NCBI GenBank assembly: GCA_963675035.1
Contig: OY776114.1
Span: forward strand, 147,811,161 to 147,875,160
Direction of reading: 5' to 3'
Source of the DNA: Allygus modestus
Lineage: Eukaryota > Arthropoda > Insecta > Hemiptera > Cicadellidae
Length of the DNA stretch: 64,000 nt
This document shows positions 39,248-45,395 of the stretch, piece after piece (position 1 is the stretch's first letter; each line of letters begins with the position of its first letter). Under the pieces are notes generated by a model. That model did not search any database and was not told the DNA's origin. It saw only the letters and a program-made list of their open reading frames with translations. The translations under genes were made by a program, and so were the position numbers.

Positions 39248-39560
39248 AGTAGGGATAAATGGAGTGTTCTGGACCAGGAGGAGCCAGGAGGAGCCCCCCC
39301 CCCCCCCCCCCCCCCTAATTAGTATGCAAATTTTTTTTTTAATTACCCTAATTAATATGCAAATTTTTAATTACCCTAATTAATATGCAAATTTTTTTTA
39401 ATTACCCTAATTAATATGCAAATTTTTTTTTTTTTTTCATTTCAGGAGGAGCCCCCCCCCCCCCCCCCCCCCCCGGTACATCAATCAGGAGGAGCCCCCC
39501 CCCCCCCCCCCCCCCCGAGGTCTCGTCTGTGACACTTTAAGGGGGGGGGGGGGGGGGATA
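39248..39560. repeat. Subterminal region: octamer repeats and poly-C/G runs (left)
   Basis: After the terminal AGTAGGGATAAATGG come AGGAGGAGC motifs leading into three long C runs, four units of ACCCTAATTAATATGCAAATT type (the first reads CTAATTAGTATGCAAATT), and a G run at 39541-39557. Each AT-rich unit holds a perfect octamer ATGCAAAT at 39324, 39357, 39385 and 39416, spaced 28 to 33 bp. The C and G runs have different lengths in the two arms, so their lengths should not be trusted. Confidence 0.8.
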
Positions 39561-39614
39561 TCGGTTACCATAGGTCGGATCTGAATTCTGATTGCAGATT
39601 CTTGTTCGTCTAGT

Positions 39615-39870
39615 CAAGCCGAGTCATTCGAGTACCCACATCGTACACTTTGGATGATGTTTACAAAAAAAAGGGCCCGCACCGCACTTTTGACCTTTTT
39701 TTTTTTCTTTGCATTTTCGGAATCCCCTCTTCAAGCCGAGTATTTTGAGTACCCACATCGACCACTTTGGGCTAACCTGATGATGACCTTGAACTTGAAC
39801 TTGACCCTCTTTTTTTTAATGCATTTTCGGAATCCCCTCTTCAAGCCGAGTATTTTGAGTACCCACATGA
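39615..39870. repeat. CAAGCCGAGT repeat, three copies (left arm)
   Basis: CAAGCCGAGTNNTTNGAGTACCCACAT occurs at about 39615, 39732 and 39842. Copies 2 and 3 also share GCATTTTCGGAATCCCCTCT just upstream and lie 110 bp apart. A 75-aa frame across them (39654-39881) is repeat-derived and is not called as a gene. Confidence 0.75.
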
Positions 39871-40020
39871 CGTACTTTTGATAATTAATACAAGAGTTGA
39901 GCAGGGTAACGCTACAACCAACAGAGCTAGCCCATCAACGCCTGCGGACAATAAAACTACCAGTGAATGCGAATTTTGATGAGAATATAATTGCAATTCT
40001 TTGGGTTAGAGCACTTGAAA

Positions 40021-40128
40021 GGGGGTGTATCGATACATCCCCCTTCAAGTACTCTACACCAAGGCAGCTGTTCACACAACCGACCGACGCGGTCGGTCCT
40101 GTCTGGGATGCAGTTGCTGTAACTGGGT
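40021..40128. repeat. Intergenic palindrome module, copy 1 (left arm)
   Basis: GGGGGTGTATCGATACATCC forms a near-perfect palindrome around ATCGAT. It is followed by CTTCAAGTACTCTA, AAGGCAGCTGTTCACAC, the perfect inverted repeat GACCGAC-GCG-GTCGGTC (40082-40098) and CCTGTCTGGGATGCAGTTGC. The same order of elements recurs at 41155-41285 and, in the other orientation and without the ATCGAT palindrome, at 43514-43615. Confidence 0.75.
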
Positions 40129-40715
40129 CCCCAGCAGGAGGAGCGCGCGACCCCAGCAGGAGCTGCGCCCGACCCCAGCAGGAGCTGCGCCCGACCCCAG
40201 CAAGAGGAGCAGGAGCTGCACCCTACCCCAGCAGGAGCTGCGTCCGACCCCAGCAGGAGGAGCAGGAGCTGCGCCCGACCCCAGCAGGAGGAGCAGGAGC
40301 TGCACCCTACCCCAGCAGGAGGAGCGCGCGACCCCAGCAGGAGGAGCAGGAGCTGCGCCCGACCCCAGCAGGAGGAGCAGGAGCTGCACCCTACCCCAGC
40401 AGGAGGAGCGCGCGACCCCAGCAGGAGGAGCAGGAGCTGCGCCCGACCCCAGCAGGAGGAGCAGGAGCTGCACCCTACCCCAGCAGGAGCTGCGTCCGAC
40501 CCCAGCAGGAGGAGCAGGAGCTGCGCCCGACCCCAGCAGGAGGAGCAGGAGCTGCGCCCGACCCCAGCAGGAGGAGCAGGAGCTGCGCCCGACCCCAGCA
40601 GGAGGAGCAGGAGCTGCACCCGACCCCAGCAGGAGCTGCGCCCTACCCCAGCAGGAGGAGCAGGAGCTGCACCCGACCCCAGCAGGAGGAGCAGGAGCTG
40701 CGCCCTACCCCAGCG
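40129..40715. repeat. GC-rich 31/22-bp minisatellite (left arm)
   Basis: Units of CCCCAGCAGGAGGAGCAGGA+GCTGCGCCCGA (31 bp) mix with 22-bp units that lack one of the GGAGGAGCA blocks. Both unit lengths leave remainder one on division by three, so a reading frame cycles through all three frames and comes out open on both strands. This yields several overlapping low-complexity ORFs (for example 39897-40754 on plus and 39957-40844 on minus). None has a convincing ATG or non-repeat domain, so they are not called as genes. Confidence 0.85.
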
Positions 40716-40974
40716 GGTAATGCAGCAGCGGGCAATGGATCCACATGCCGTTGATTCCCCGTTGTTTGGAGTACAGAACGTCGTCAAGATCTTGGGTAGT
40801 TGAAAACATTTTTGGTTCATGAACGTACTTGAACCTTTTGACAATACGCCATAGCCTCTTCTTATGGAAATGCTTCAAGGTGCAATCATCGTCGTCTTTT
40901 CGGTTGTAGAATTCACCACCTTCAAAGTAATCATCTTCATCGTCAAACGGTCTCTTCTTATTATTGCTATTCAT
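40705..40974 (-). CDS. 89-aa charged protein of unknown function (left arm)
   Basis: I do not recognise this protein. From the first ATG (40974) it opens with MNSNNKKRPFDDEDDYFEGG, an acidic patch after a short basic KKRPF motif. Then come a DDDD cluster, the basic stretch KHFHKKRLWRIVKRFKYVH and a short tail. The frame is also open for at least 30 codons upstream without an ATG, and that part begins in the shared intergenic module, so a non-AUG or spliced start cannot be excluded. The stop lies in the first unit of the GC-rich minisatellite; the array may have replaced an original C-terminus. The alternating charge suggests a nuclear, nucleic-acid-associated protein, but that is only inference. 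An identical copy is at 52791-53060. Confidence 0.45.
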   Translation of the reverse strand: MNSNNKKRPFDDEDDYFEGGEFYNRKDDDDCTLKHFHKKRLWRIVKRFKYVHEPKMFSTTQDLDDVLYSKQRGINGMWIHCPLLHYPLG

Positions 40975-41036
40975 TGTCGTTTCCGCTGCAACACATACAT
41001 CCTCCAACTCGACGACTGTGATGTCACAATCCCACC

Positions 41037-41130
41037 TGGGAATGCGGATGCTCTAATTGACTGATGGCGCCAGACCCTTGCAGGAACCCATAATTATAGA
41101 CCACCCGCGTCGAATTCCGAGCAATAGAAC
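41037..41130. repeat. Duplicated intergenic segment, copy 1 (left arm)
   Basis: GGGAATGCGGATGCTCTAAT, ACCCTTGCAGGAACCCATAA and ACCACCCGCGTCGAATTCCG are repeated in the same order at about 41243-41340. The first block is also the flank of the palindrome modules. Confidence 0.75.
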
Positions 41131-41154
41131 AATAGAACAAAACATCAGCAAAGG

Positions 41155-41285
41155 GGGTTGTATCGATACACCCCCCTTCAAGTACTCTAATCTAAGGCAG
41201 GTGTTCACACAAAAAAAACCAACGCGTTGAGACCTGTCTGGGAATGCGGATGCTGTAATTGGATACCCGACAGGAGGGCGACCGA
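41155..41285. repeat. Intergenic palindrome module, copy 2 (left arm)
   Basis: TTGTATCGATACACCCCCCT, CTTCAAGTACTCTA, AAGGCAGGTGTTCACAC, then the palindrome CAACGCGTTG (41220-41229), CCTGTCTGGGAATGCGGATG and a CGACAGGAGGG tail. The core palindrome differs in sequence from those of copies 1 and 3 but keeps perfect symmetry. Confidence 0.75.
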
Positions 41286-41339
41286 CCCTTGCAGGAACCC
41301 ATAATTATAGACCACCCGCGTCGAATTCCGAGCAATAAA

Positions 41340-41520
41340 TCACCAGTTGTCAAACACCCACGGGCTCATTCTTGTTCTAGTCTCCAACAATTCCTGACGC
41401 ATGGGGGAGCGAAAATCTCCCCCCTAACCCATTATGTGTTAGGGGGAGCGAAAATCTCCCCCTAGTAATTAAATCAACAGAACACCAGTTGTCAAACACC
41501 CACGGTCTCATTCTTGTTCG
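41340..41520. promoter_or_regulatory. BRO upstream region with hairpins and duplicated block
   Basis: CACCAGTTGTCAAACACCCA...CTCATTCTTGTTC occurs twice (41341 and 41482). Between them are two hairpins with GGGGGAG and CTCCCCC arms around a CGAAAAT loop (41403-41423 and 41442-41462). The first hairpin with its left flank (CAATTCCTGANNNATGGGGG) copies a piece of the BRO coding region at 41771-41815. A regulatory role is possible but not shown. Confidence 0.5.
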
Positions 41521-41607
41521 GGAGTTTGAAGTGTGTAGTTGTGTAATAGTGTTGCTGTGTGACGTTCTGTCAGAGTGATCACCCGACGTTTTGACCTAAC
41601 CTATAAA

Positions 41608-42438
41608 ATGAACCACTTAACCGCCTATGTGTTTAATGATCAGCCTTTGTCTGTACTGTTTGACAGCAGCGATAATCCATGGTTCAAAGCTAAGGATGTA
41701 GCTACAATATTGGGCTACGCTAACCCTAAAGAAGCAATCAGAGTACATGTTAGAGAAAAATATCGCAAAACAATTCCTGAAGTATGGGGGAGCGAAAATC
41801 TCCCCCTAACCTATAACGAGAAACATTCAATCTTTCTTAACGAGCCGGGATTATATTCGTTACTTATGAAATCTAAAATGCCCATTGCCGAGAAGTTTCA
41901 AGATTGGATCTTTGAAGAAGTTTTGCCATCCATTAGAAAAAATGGACAGCAGAGACTTATAAACGAGAACCAACGGCTGCTACAATCACTTACAAAGTCG
42001 CTAACAAATAACCGAAAGCTAGATCAAACAAATTCCGAGTTTAAAACTACAAATGATATATTGTGTATGAAAAACCAATCCATGAATCAAACGCTGATCG
42101 AACAGACACCTAAAGTGGCAGTGTTGCCTGAAGATGTAAATCTGAAGCATATATTTTGTGTGATGATTAGGGAAACCCTTCTAAAGCAGTACGGAGTTTG
42201 TGAATACAAGTGCATTCGAACACAGAAGAGGAATTTCAAACAAGCCTTGAAAAAAGCAAAGGAAGAAGGATTTACAATGTGCTATTGTAGAGAAAATGTC
42301 CCCAACGGCATAAACATAGTGAATAAGGCTAAGGAAGTGATGAAGAGTTACGGCATGCACATTGACTGCAGATACAACAACATCCTAACCTCGCACAATT
42401 TCATTAATATAGTTGAACATATCTTTGACAATGCATAG
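41608..42438 (+). CDS. bro: BRO protein (Bro-N domain), left arm
   Basis: A 276-aa protein of the baculovirus repeated ORF (BRO) family, known from insect large DNA viruses and mobile elements as DNA-binding proteins thought to act on host chromatin or transcription. Residues about 5-112 form a Bro-N domain: WFKAKDVATILGYANPKEAI (25-44), YNEKHSIFLNEPGLYSLLMK (69-88) and FQDWIFEEVLPSIRKNG (97-113). A polar, probably coiled linker follows (about 114-165). The C-terminal part (about 175-276) has YKCIRTQKRNFKQALKKAKE and NGINIVNKAKEVMKSYG, resembling the DUF3627-type tail of many BRO proteins. I chose ATG 41608 because the frame's earlier opening is GTG and Bro-N begins right after this ATG. Residues 60-67 are encoded by a GGGGGAG/CTCCCCC hairpin also present twice upstream. 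Identical copy at 51327-52157; decayed copy at 45031-45395. Confidence 0.9.
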   Translation: MNHLTAYVFNDQPLSVLFDSSDNPWFKAKDVATILGYANPKEAIRVHVREKYRKTIPEVWGSENLPLTYNEKHSIFLNEPGLYSLLMKSKMPIAEKFQDWIFEEVLPSIRKNGQQRLINENQRLLQSLTKSLTNNRKLDQTNSEFKTTNDILCMKNQSMNQTLIEQTPKVAVLPEDVNLKHIFCVMIRETLLKQYGVCEYKCIRTQKRNFKQALKKAKEEGFTMCYCRENVPNGINIVNKAKEVMKSYGMHIDCRYNNILTSHNFINIVEHIFDNA

Positions 42439-42510
42439 GTCTGCGCTTGTGGACTCGTTCCAGAACCTTCGACGCTAGTCAGGTAGTAACAGTCGATACG
42501 TGCTCCAAAG

Positions 42511-42738
42511 ATGACCAGTGCGGATGACGCAAGAAAAGTAATCACCATATCAATGGCCAAAATACGTTATAAACGTAACAACATCCGAGAAAGGCTCGCA
42601 ATCAAGTTAGTGTTGGATAGAGCGAGAGATGTGTTTGAGAGAAAATATCATATGAAACAGCATACTTATGAAGAAAACAAAAATATTGAATATCATGTGA
42701 AAGAATATAACTATGAAGAAAACAAAACAGACTGTTAA
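42511..42738 (+). CDS. 75-aa basic ORF, possibly 5' part of a longer gene (left arm)
   Basis: Begins at ATG with MTSADDARKVITISMAKIRY and continues with basic, helix-prone text (IRERLAIKLVLDRARDVFERK) and a Tyr/Glu/Asn-rich end with the imperfect repeat YEENKNIEYHVKEYNYEENK. No known domain is recognised. It lies 72 bp after the BRO stop on the same strand, and its end overlaps the next ORF by 26 bp in another frame. The later ORF at 42991-43527 is in the same frame as this one, so the three may be pieces of one gene joined by splicing or frameshifts. Confidence 0.4.
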   Translation: MTSADDARKVITISMAKIRYKRNNIRERLAIKLVLDRARDVFERKYHMKQHTYEENKNIEYHVKEYNYEENKTDC

Positions 42739-42958
42739 ATTTATCGAGGAGCTAAATACACAGTACACTTATGAGCCCTGTGAGGATGTACAACAACTAA
42801 CGTGGACTCAAATCGCAATAGATGAAATGAGATTCCGCAGACCGTTGGAACTAATGTTGGGTGAAAAAATCAAACATCTAACCTATTGCAACAAGATGTG
42901 TCACAGCGAGTGCATACAGTTTACTTCAAGGGTGAGCAGACGCACCACCAGTCCGTAG
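42713..42958 (+). CDS. 81-aa ORF whose relatives are decayed in the inner arm (left arm)
   Basis: ATG at 42713. Readable segments are TYEPCEDVQQLTWTQIAIDE, MRFRRPLELMLGEKIKHL and CNKMCHSECIQFTS. Function unknown. Recognisable degenerate copies of the same segment (TYEPREDVQ, DEMRLRIQLKLMLN, CAQFTSS) lie on the opposite strand in the inner part of this arm (45390-46270). The 3' end overlaps the upstream extension of the next ORF in a different frame. Whether this is its own gene or the middle of a frameshifted gene is open. Confidence 0.4.
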   Translation: MKKTKQTVKFIEELNTQYTYEPCEDVQQLTWTQIAIDEMRFRRPLELMLGEKIKHLTYCNKMCHSECIQFTSRVSRRTTSP

Positions 42959-42990
42959 TACGGTTGAAGTCACACGGTAAGGACGTGAAC

Positions 42991-43527
42991 ATGGACGCTT
43001 ACGCTTCTGCGGACGACTATATCAAATCGTTTATTCAGGAGATTGAGGTTATGAACAATAATGCTAGTGATCAGACATTGACATCACCTCAGGCGTCATC
43101 TGTAAAACCGATCACTGCCTGCAAGAGACGAAGGAGGCCAACTCCCATCGAAGTGGAAACGAAGAAACCAGGATGGGTACCAAAACCAACAGATGATTGT
43201 CCCATAGCGTCATGGATGGAGGATGGGAATACTTTTGCTGTTCAAAACCCGGGAAACAAAGGACAAATGTTATTGAAAATGGAAATGTACGATGGTACAG
43301 ATATGGTGTTCATGTGCGGTTTATTTTTGGACAAAGATGGTGAAATGCACCAAAGTGTTAAACAAGTAGTTGATAAAGTGGAAAACATGTGGATCGATAA
43401 ATCAACAGGAGTACCGAAAATTACAGGCTTAACTCAAACTGTTACACAACGCAGTGCAGTTTCGCAACCAACGTCGAAGAAGCGAGCTGTGAGGAAGAAA
43501 CAACGAGTGTCGCCAGCAGTCAATTAG
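42991..43527 (+). CDS. 178-aa basic protein of unknown function (left arm)
   Basis: The first ATG in frame is 42991; the frame is open from 42865. After an acidic N-terminus (MDAYASADDYIKSFIQEIEV) and a Ser/Thr linker comes a KRRRRPTPIE basic motif, then a compact hydrophobic region with ASWMEDGNTFAVQNPGNKGQ, MVFMCGLFLDKDGEMHQSV and VDKVENMW. The tail KKRAVRKKQRVSPAVN is strongly basic. The two basic patches look like nuclear localisation or nucleic-acid-binding signals. I know no matching family. In the upstream extension the frame reads QDVSQ and VYFK, which is kept in decayed copies, suggesting the true N-terminus lies further upstream. Its last codons overlap the intergenic palindrome module. 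Identical copy at 50238-50774. Confidence 0.6.
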   Translation: MDAYASADDYIKSFIQEIEVMNNNASDQTLTSPQASSVKPITACKRRRRPTPIEVETKKPGWVPKPTDDCPIASWMEDGNTFAVQNPGNKGQMLLKMEMYDGTDMVFMCGLFLDKDGEMHQSVKQVVDKVENMWIDKSTGVPKITGLTQTVTQRSAVSQPTSKKRAVRKKQRVSPAVN

Positions 43528-43565
43528 AGCATCCGCATTCCCAGACAGGAGGGCGACGCGTCGGG

Positions 43566-43597
<32 letters not shown>

Positions 43598-43615
43598 AAC
43601 ACCTGCGCCCGGCCA
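43514..43615. repeat. Intergenic palindrome module, copy 3, with (GT)n (left arm)
   Basis: Inverted relative to copies 1 and 2: CAATTAGAGCATCCGCATTC, CCAGACAGGAGGG, the palindrome CGACGCGTCG (43554-43563), a (GT)n tract (43571-43597) and GTGAACACCTGC. The left edge includes the last codons of the preceding gene. Confidence 0.75.
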
Positions 43616-43628
43616 ACTACTACTAGAG

Positions 43629-44017
43629 ATGTCGAGCAGAAGCACTTTCATGTCAGAGTTTCCGAGCGTGAACGACACTGCAGCAACCGTGGACCTGAGA
43701 GCTATCCTCAACAACTGCAAGTCTGACTCCCGCTCCTGGTGTAGACCAGGATAGCCGATCTCCGAGAGGAATGCGGCTATCTCATCACTGCGATGGAGCG
43801 AGCCACCACACCCTTTGGCGAGACGATCATCGTGATCCTGGAGGAGCAGGTCGGGGACAACTTCTTTCTACGAGTCTACCTGCCTAGGCGCTTCAACGAG
43901 GTCCTGAGCAACACCGACATCGAGCGCTACAACGGCGGGTTTGGAGAACGCCATCGCTTGGTGAAGCGCAGCCCGAGGGGTGCCAATAGCAGATTCACAC
44001 CTTTGGAGTTTATGTAA
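43629..44017 (+). pseudogene. Small VYLPRRF-family protein, frameshifted (left arm)
   Basis: Two open frames overlap: 43629-43754 starts at ATG (MSSRSTFMSEFPSVNDTAAT) and stops at a TAG; the second frame is open from 43745 to 44017, with an internal ATG at 43793. The second part has FGETIIVILEE, FLRVYLPRRFNEVLS and a C-terminal KRSPRGANSRFTPLEF. The (I/V)(V)LxLE...VYLPRRF pattern belongs, from memory, to a small protein family that is repeated in insect genomes and virus-like elements and looks like a beta-barrel, OB-type nucleic-acid-binding fold. That assignment is inference. One small indel near 43740-43755 would explain the break. If only the internal ATG is used, a 74-aa protein remains. 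The copy at 49748-50136 has the same break, so it predates the arm duplication. Confidence 0.55.
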
Positions 44018-44148
44018 AGCAAAACTTGAAGATTATGTAAACACATTTGTAAATTAGTGTTCGTAGTCAATACTTATAGCCACGTTCAGAACATAACCAC
44101 TGTGTTATTTATTTCACTTAACCCCAAAAATGTCCTTTAGTAGTAAGT

Positions 44149-44754
44149 TTAAGAGCGTGAGTATGGTAACTGTGAGGTGTTTAGCTCATCAGCGTCATCA
44201 TCAGAATCATCGATATTTGTACATAGATGTAACCAACCGCGTAATGCTATACAATTGGTTAGAGCGCATCGTGTGTGAGCTGTCTTGTGATGGTGACATC
44301 GCACTGCGTTTGTTGATAGTAGACTGTTGATTGACGATAGTGATCCGCAACCAATATTGCTGATATCAATGACATTAGTAGCACAGTGATCCGTGATGAA
44401 ATTGCATCGTACAAACTCTATTTTCTCAGTACCTTTGACATAGACAATCGGTCGTTTGACGATACATGCACGTAACTTTTCCTCTAGCTCATGATACCAG
44501 ATATCACCTTGAGCCCATTCCAATCCGTGACAGTGTTTTGTGAGCCAATAGCGTTCACGTAGTTTCTCTTGTGATAGGAAATCTCGACTGAATGGTGATT
44601 TGGCGATATGATGCATTAGCAGTGTTCCACTGGCCAATTCCAAGTCACACACTTCCTTCAGAATATAATCGCTATTGCTGTCCTTGAAACATTGAAAATC
44701 CAAAATAATGGGAGATGCTACATTTTTACGAGGTACTCTGCGTAAACAATCCAT
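44149..44754 (-). CDS. 201-aa element-associated protein, possible nuclease fold (left arm)
   Basis: ATG at 44754, stop at 44149. Visible motifs in order: IILDFQCFKD (residues 16-25), RERYWLTKHCHGLEWAQGD (66-84), VYVKGTEKIEFV (104-115), NVIDISNIGC (127-136), CHHHKTAHTRCALTNC (153-168) and an acidic tail. I recognise this as a family common in arthropod genomes and often linked to virus-like or transposon sequences. The LDFQ start, mid-protein H-G-x-x-W and late His/Cys cluster suggest an RNase H-like or DEDD-type nuclease fold, but the usual second acidic residue of DxE is a Gln here, so activity is doubtful. It is convergent with the gene ending at 44017. An AATAAA lies about 40 bp beyond the stop on its strand. 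Identical copy at 49011-49616. Confidence 0.65.
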   Translation of the reverse strand: MDCLRRVPRKNVASPIILDFQCFKDSNSDYILKEVCDLELASGTLLMHHIAKSPFSRDFLSQEKLRERYWLTKHCHGLEWAQGDIWYHELEEKLRACIVKRPIVYVKGTEKIEFVRCNFITDHCATNVIDISNIGCGSLSSINSLLSTNAVRCHHHKTAHTRCALTNCIALRGWLHLCTNIDDSDDDADELNTSQLPYSRS

Positions 44755-45030
44755 CTTGTATGAGTGTTAGTTGCCGACTGATTATGATTTAACCGACAAA
44801 GTCCACATTTAGATCGCGATGTTGATTAATTTAGATGACGTTGGTAAATCCGCATATACCAAACAGTTGCCAATCTCTGTGAGTGCAGGCATGCATTATA
44901 CCACATCGATATCGATAGTAGCAACAGTAGTACTAGTAGTAGTAGTGGTCATCGACACATCGATCACTCTTCTTTATTCTTCCGCAATGTGCATTATCTT
45001 GTACGTGACAACTGGTACTAACAGCGATCT

Positions 45031-45395
45031 TCATCGCCTATGTATTTAATAACCAGATAGGAGCTGCTCTGTATGACAGTAGTAACAACCCTAGGTTCAT
45101 AGTTACAGAGGTTGCTCAAATCTTGAGCTGCGTTAATCATAAAAAAAAGCACTTCTAGCACAAGTTAGTGAACAATACAAGTCAACAAACTTAGAAACGG
45201 GAAACTTCAGTCTTTGCAATCCTTTACAAAGCCACTAACAAATAACAGAAACTAGATCAAATTACCTCGGAGTTTAAACTAGAAAATTATATGTATATAT
45301 ATATATATATATATATTGTGTAAGGAGATCCAGACCATGATTCAAATTTTGTCTGAACAGACCTCTAAAGAAGCAGTGTTGCCTGAATAACTTGA
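45031..45395 (+). pseudogene. Decayed second BRO copy (left inner arm)
   Basis: DNA similarity to the intact BRO gene is plain in blocks: CGCCTATGTATTTAATAACC (gene: CGCCTATGTGTTTAATGATC), GACAGTAGTAACAACCCTAGGTTC, TACAAAGCCACTAACAAATAACAGAAACTAGATCAAA split by substitutions, and GCAGTGTTGCCTGAA at the end. The part for the middle of Bro-N is largely deleted, several stops occur, and an (AT)n tract (about 45294-45315) interrupts the linker part. It covers only the N-terminal and linker thirds. This shows an older BRO duplication inside the element. The mirror copy is at 48370-48734. Confidence 0.7.

Noticed and set aside
39897..40754. 285-aa Pro/Gln/Arg-rich ORF, with 231-aa, 295-aa and 133-aa relatives in other frames (and mirrors at 52921-53868)
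   Set aside because: The frames are open because the GC-rich minisatellite unit lengths leave remainder 1 modulo 3; the longest starts at TTG, not ATG, and has no domain outside the repeat.
42348..42560. 70-aa minus-strand ORF (mirror 51205-51417)
   Set aside because: Shadow of the BRO gene and its downstream region.
44130..44330. 66-aa plus-strand ORF (mirror 49435-49635)
   Set aside because: Antisense shadow of the 201-aa gene.
44819..45049. 76-aa Val-rich ORF (mirror 48716-48946)
   Set aside because: It runs over a GTAGTAGTA simple repeat and overlaps the decayed BRO copy and a degenerate gene segment; no motif.
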